Part shown: positions 37,301-37,551 of the stretch, one piece after another
Layout of the letters: every line of letters begins with the position of its first letter
Numbering within the stretch: the first letter of the stretch is position 1
DNA from: an uncultured Ilumatobacter sp.
Lineage (GTDB): Bacteria; Actinomycetota; Acidimicrobiia; Acidimicrobiales; Ilumatobacteraceae
NCBI GenBank assembly: GCA_937905835.1
Contig: CALCXK010000122.1
Coordinates: forward strand, 1 to 37,551
DNA: 37,551 nucleotides
Reading direction: 5' to 3'
Program-made: the position numbers and the translations under genes
The notes under the pieces: model-generated
The model's input: the letters and a program-made list of their open reading frames with translations, nothing else
What the model was told of the DNA's origin: nothing
Databases searched by the model: none

Positions 37301-37508
37301 AACCGGCCGCGGCCTCACCGTTCTGCCGGGTCACGAAGAACTGATCGGGCTGCGCATGCGAGCTCATGCTCGGGCAGGAGACCTCGCCGGCGTTCGCCAA
37401 GAGTGGGCGTCTTACGAACGAGTCATCGTCGCCGACGCCTGGTCTGACGGCGAACCTGCGCCGAAGCTGCTCGCTCTCCGCCGCGAATTGCTCAGCGCAC
37501 CCGCCTGA
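34341..37508 (+). CDS. Membrane-tethered LysM-BTAD regulator-like protein
   Basis: The 1055-residue product has three predicted spans near the N-terminus (about 12-36, 71-97, 122-143), two LysM domains (about 200-263 with LVQRGESIYAIARAL and 295-351 with VVEGDTLSGIAEQRL), a Pro/Thr linker, a fourth span (about 427-441) and a large C-terminal part. The last ~275 residues have a winged-helix-like segment (GKFERSKTVELIAWLATHREK) and a helical BTAD region of the kind found in SARP regulators. The span count places LysM outside and the DNA-binding part inside. LysM binds peptidoglycan; transcription control is an inference. ATG start with AGGAAGGGG upstream. It ends the Tad locus. Confidence 0.8.
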   Translation: MLQRGLTAVGRFAGAVLALAALAVAGPIALVTVSLLRFNSANPLHQIPWPWQWNSREIVEALQSPLTNDVVINLLIRTALSLVWVAVVIIVMTTVVETVHLVRHRGLAWPQIRGLGWAQPPARFIAAGLVAFLPLLTNAAALVSPQSSLTSWSPPFSGNEQVDASSPVIGVDAHRRAARRDRAPVAGRPAPAAVSLNESRLHLVQRGESIYAIARALSVDVAMSTADIADSILDANLGSVMPGGSRFTNAAYIEVGWELVIPTDVLPLASVVASTPITIRADEPTESPEDDTAGSHVVVEGDTLSGIAEQRLGDAAAWPEIFEENHDRGMGDGRTFDDPNLIVPGWELKLPTEPKSVVPPPRSNTAIETPAVPDTAPLTSPPVTPTSTPLTTTSTTTTSPILSDVDERAGDVEAPQSPRAPSPIRIEYAALLAAGVLALAEVRRRQRMRGAAPRTRVPDPPPGVVTTERRLRSIDAGERSTRIDVATRSAAQSLIDTDAQIGLLLVDQNGGVELRLTAEAELAAPWSPVGSDSQSWLLPASVPVELLSAEARRVATPCVALVQVGIANERDVFVDIEACGTFLVEAQPDQADEIVTAIAAGLASSPYAEIAHLISVSLPAAALLEHRNAHHAASTDAAFDLAASLVGSTMSNERSSFSLRSLRTGGEMWEPAVLLLTSADQVDLPTVASGFPAGGHGVGVVATTNPEENIDAGGRIRACTDEWTLDAFGLSFALDPVGMTLDDLTAVTDLLVDAVEPVIDIDPSGTGEPSSSEATEGHLLPSVTAEATLETPLIETPAGEPFVAREHSIVVRLMGRVDVIDVDSTPGKFERSKTVELIAWLATHREKSTRTAARTALWELDVRDATFANVVSEARRALGRLVVPDGHEEWLGRTLTEQLPLHKSVVTDADLVQDRLDAARLQAPAHAIDTLRPAAEMIRDMPFAGASYLWPDAEGITSNLVLLATGVAAELAGHALSLGDIDLVFWATGRGLTVLPGHEELIGLRMRAHARAGDLAGVRQEWASYERVIVADAWSDGEPAPKLLALRRELLSAPA

Positions 37509-37551
37509 CCCGCTGGCCTCGCCCCAGTCTTCTTGCCCAGTCAAGTTGTGC

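Overview
This window reads as part of the chromosome of a high-GC actinobacterium. The gene content fits the class Acidimicrobiia (Ilumatobacter-like) best: an actinobacterial-type ClpS followed by a DUF2017 gene, crotonyl-CoA carboxylase/reductase, an acyl-CoA carboxylase beta subunit with a tiny epsilon-like partner, and a compact Gram-positive Tad pilus locus. That placement is an inference from family resemblance, not from a marker gene. No rRNA, tRNA, CRISPR array, transposase or prophage gene is visible. No gene-free stretch exceeds 300 bases; the longest are 4770-5043, 21204-21452 and 27226-27431.

Layout. 1-1290: an orphan AbiEi-like/DUF559 nuclease gene bracketed by copies of a palindromic repeat. 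1291-4769 (minus): the potassium uptake pair trkH-trkA behind a DUF1499 gene. 5044-11233 (plus): clpC, an LppM-like lipoprotein, radA and disA, the order known from the clpC-radA-disA cluster of Firmicutes but without ctsR and mcsAB. 11253-13142 (minus): a GH18 glycosidase and a HAD phosphatase. 13230-15925: crotonyl-CoA carboxylase/reductase (minus) diverging from an acetyl-CoA acetyltransferase (plus), both steps of the ethylmalonyl-CoA route. 16035-18698 (minus): dnaX directly followed by recR, with no ybaB between them. 18759-21203 (plus): a small lipoprotein and a CopC/CopD-type fusion whose CopC part has lost its copper-binding histidines. 21453-24230 (plus): acyl-CoA carboxylase beta, an epsilon-like small subunit and a metallophosphoesterase. 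24396-26218 (minus): a D-2-hydroxyacid dehydrogenase and a CobW-type GTPase. 26344-27225 (plus): clpS and a DUF2017 gene.

27432-37508 (plus) is one compact Tad/Flp pilus locus. It holds a prepilin peptidase, a SAF-domain (CpaB-like) protein, a TadZ/CpaE-like protein without a usable P-loop, a CpaF ATPase, TadB, TadC, one Flp-type pilin and three TadE/TadG-like anchored proteins. Most neighbours overlap by 4 bases (ATGA or GTGA), so the locus looks like one translationally coupled unit. It ends with a 1055-residue protein predicted to have membrane spans, two extracytoplasmic LysM domains and a cytoplasmic winged-helix plus BTAD region: in effect a membrane-tethered transcription regulator that could read the cell wall. 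This is the most interesting system in the window.

A second theme is a family of ~50-base palindromic repeats (57-168, 1154-1206, 8604-8653, and a look-alike at 13168-13217) that keep the arm-loop-arm layout and, in several copies, a shared loop sequence in either orientation.
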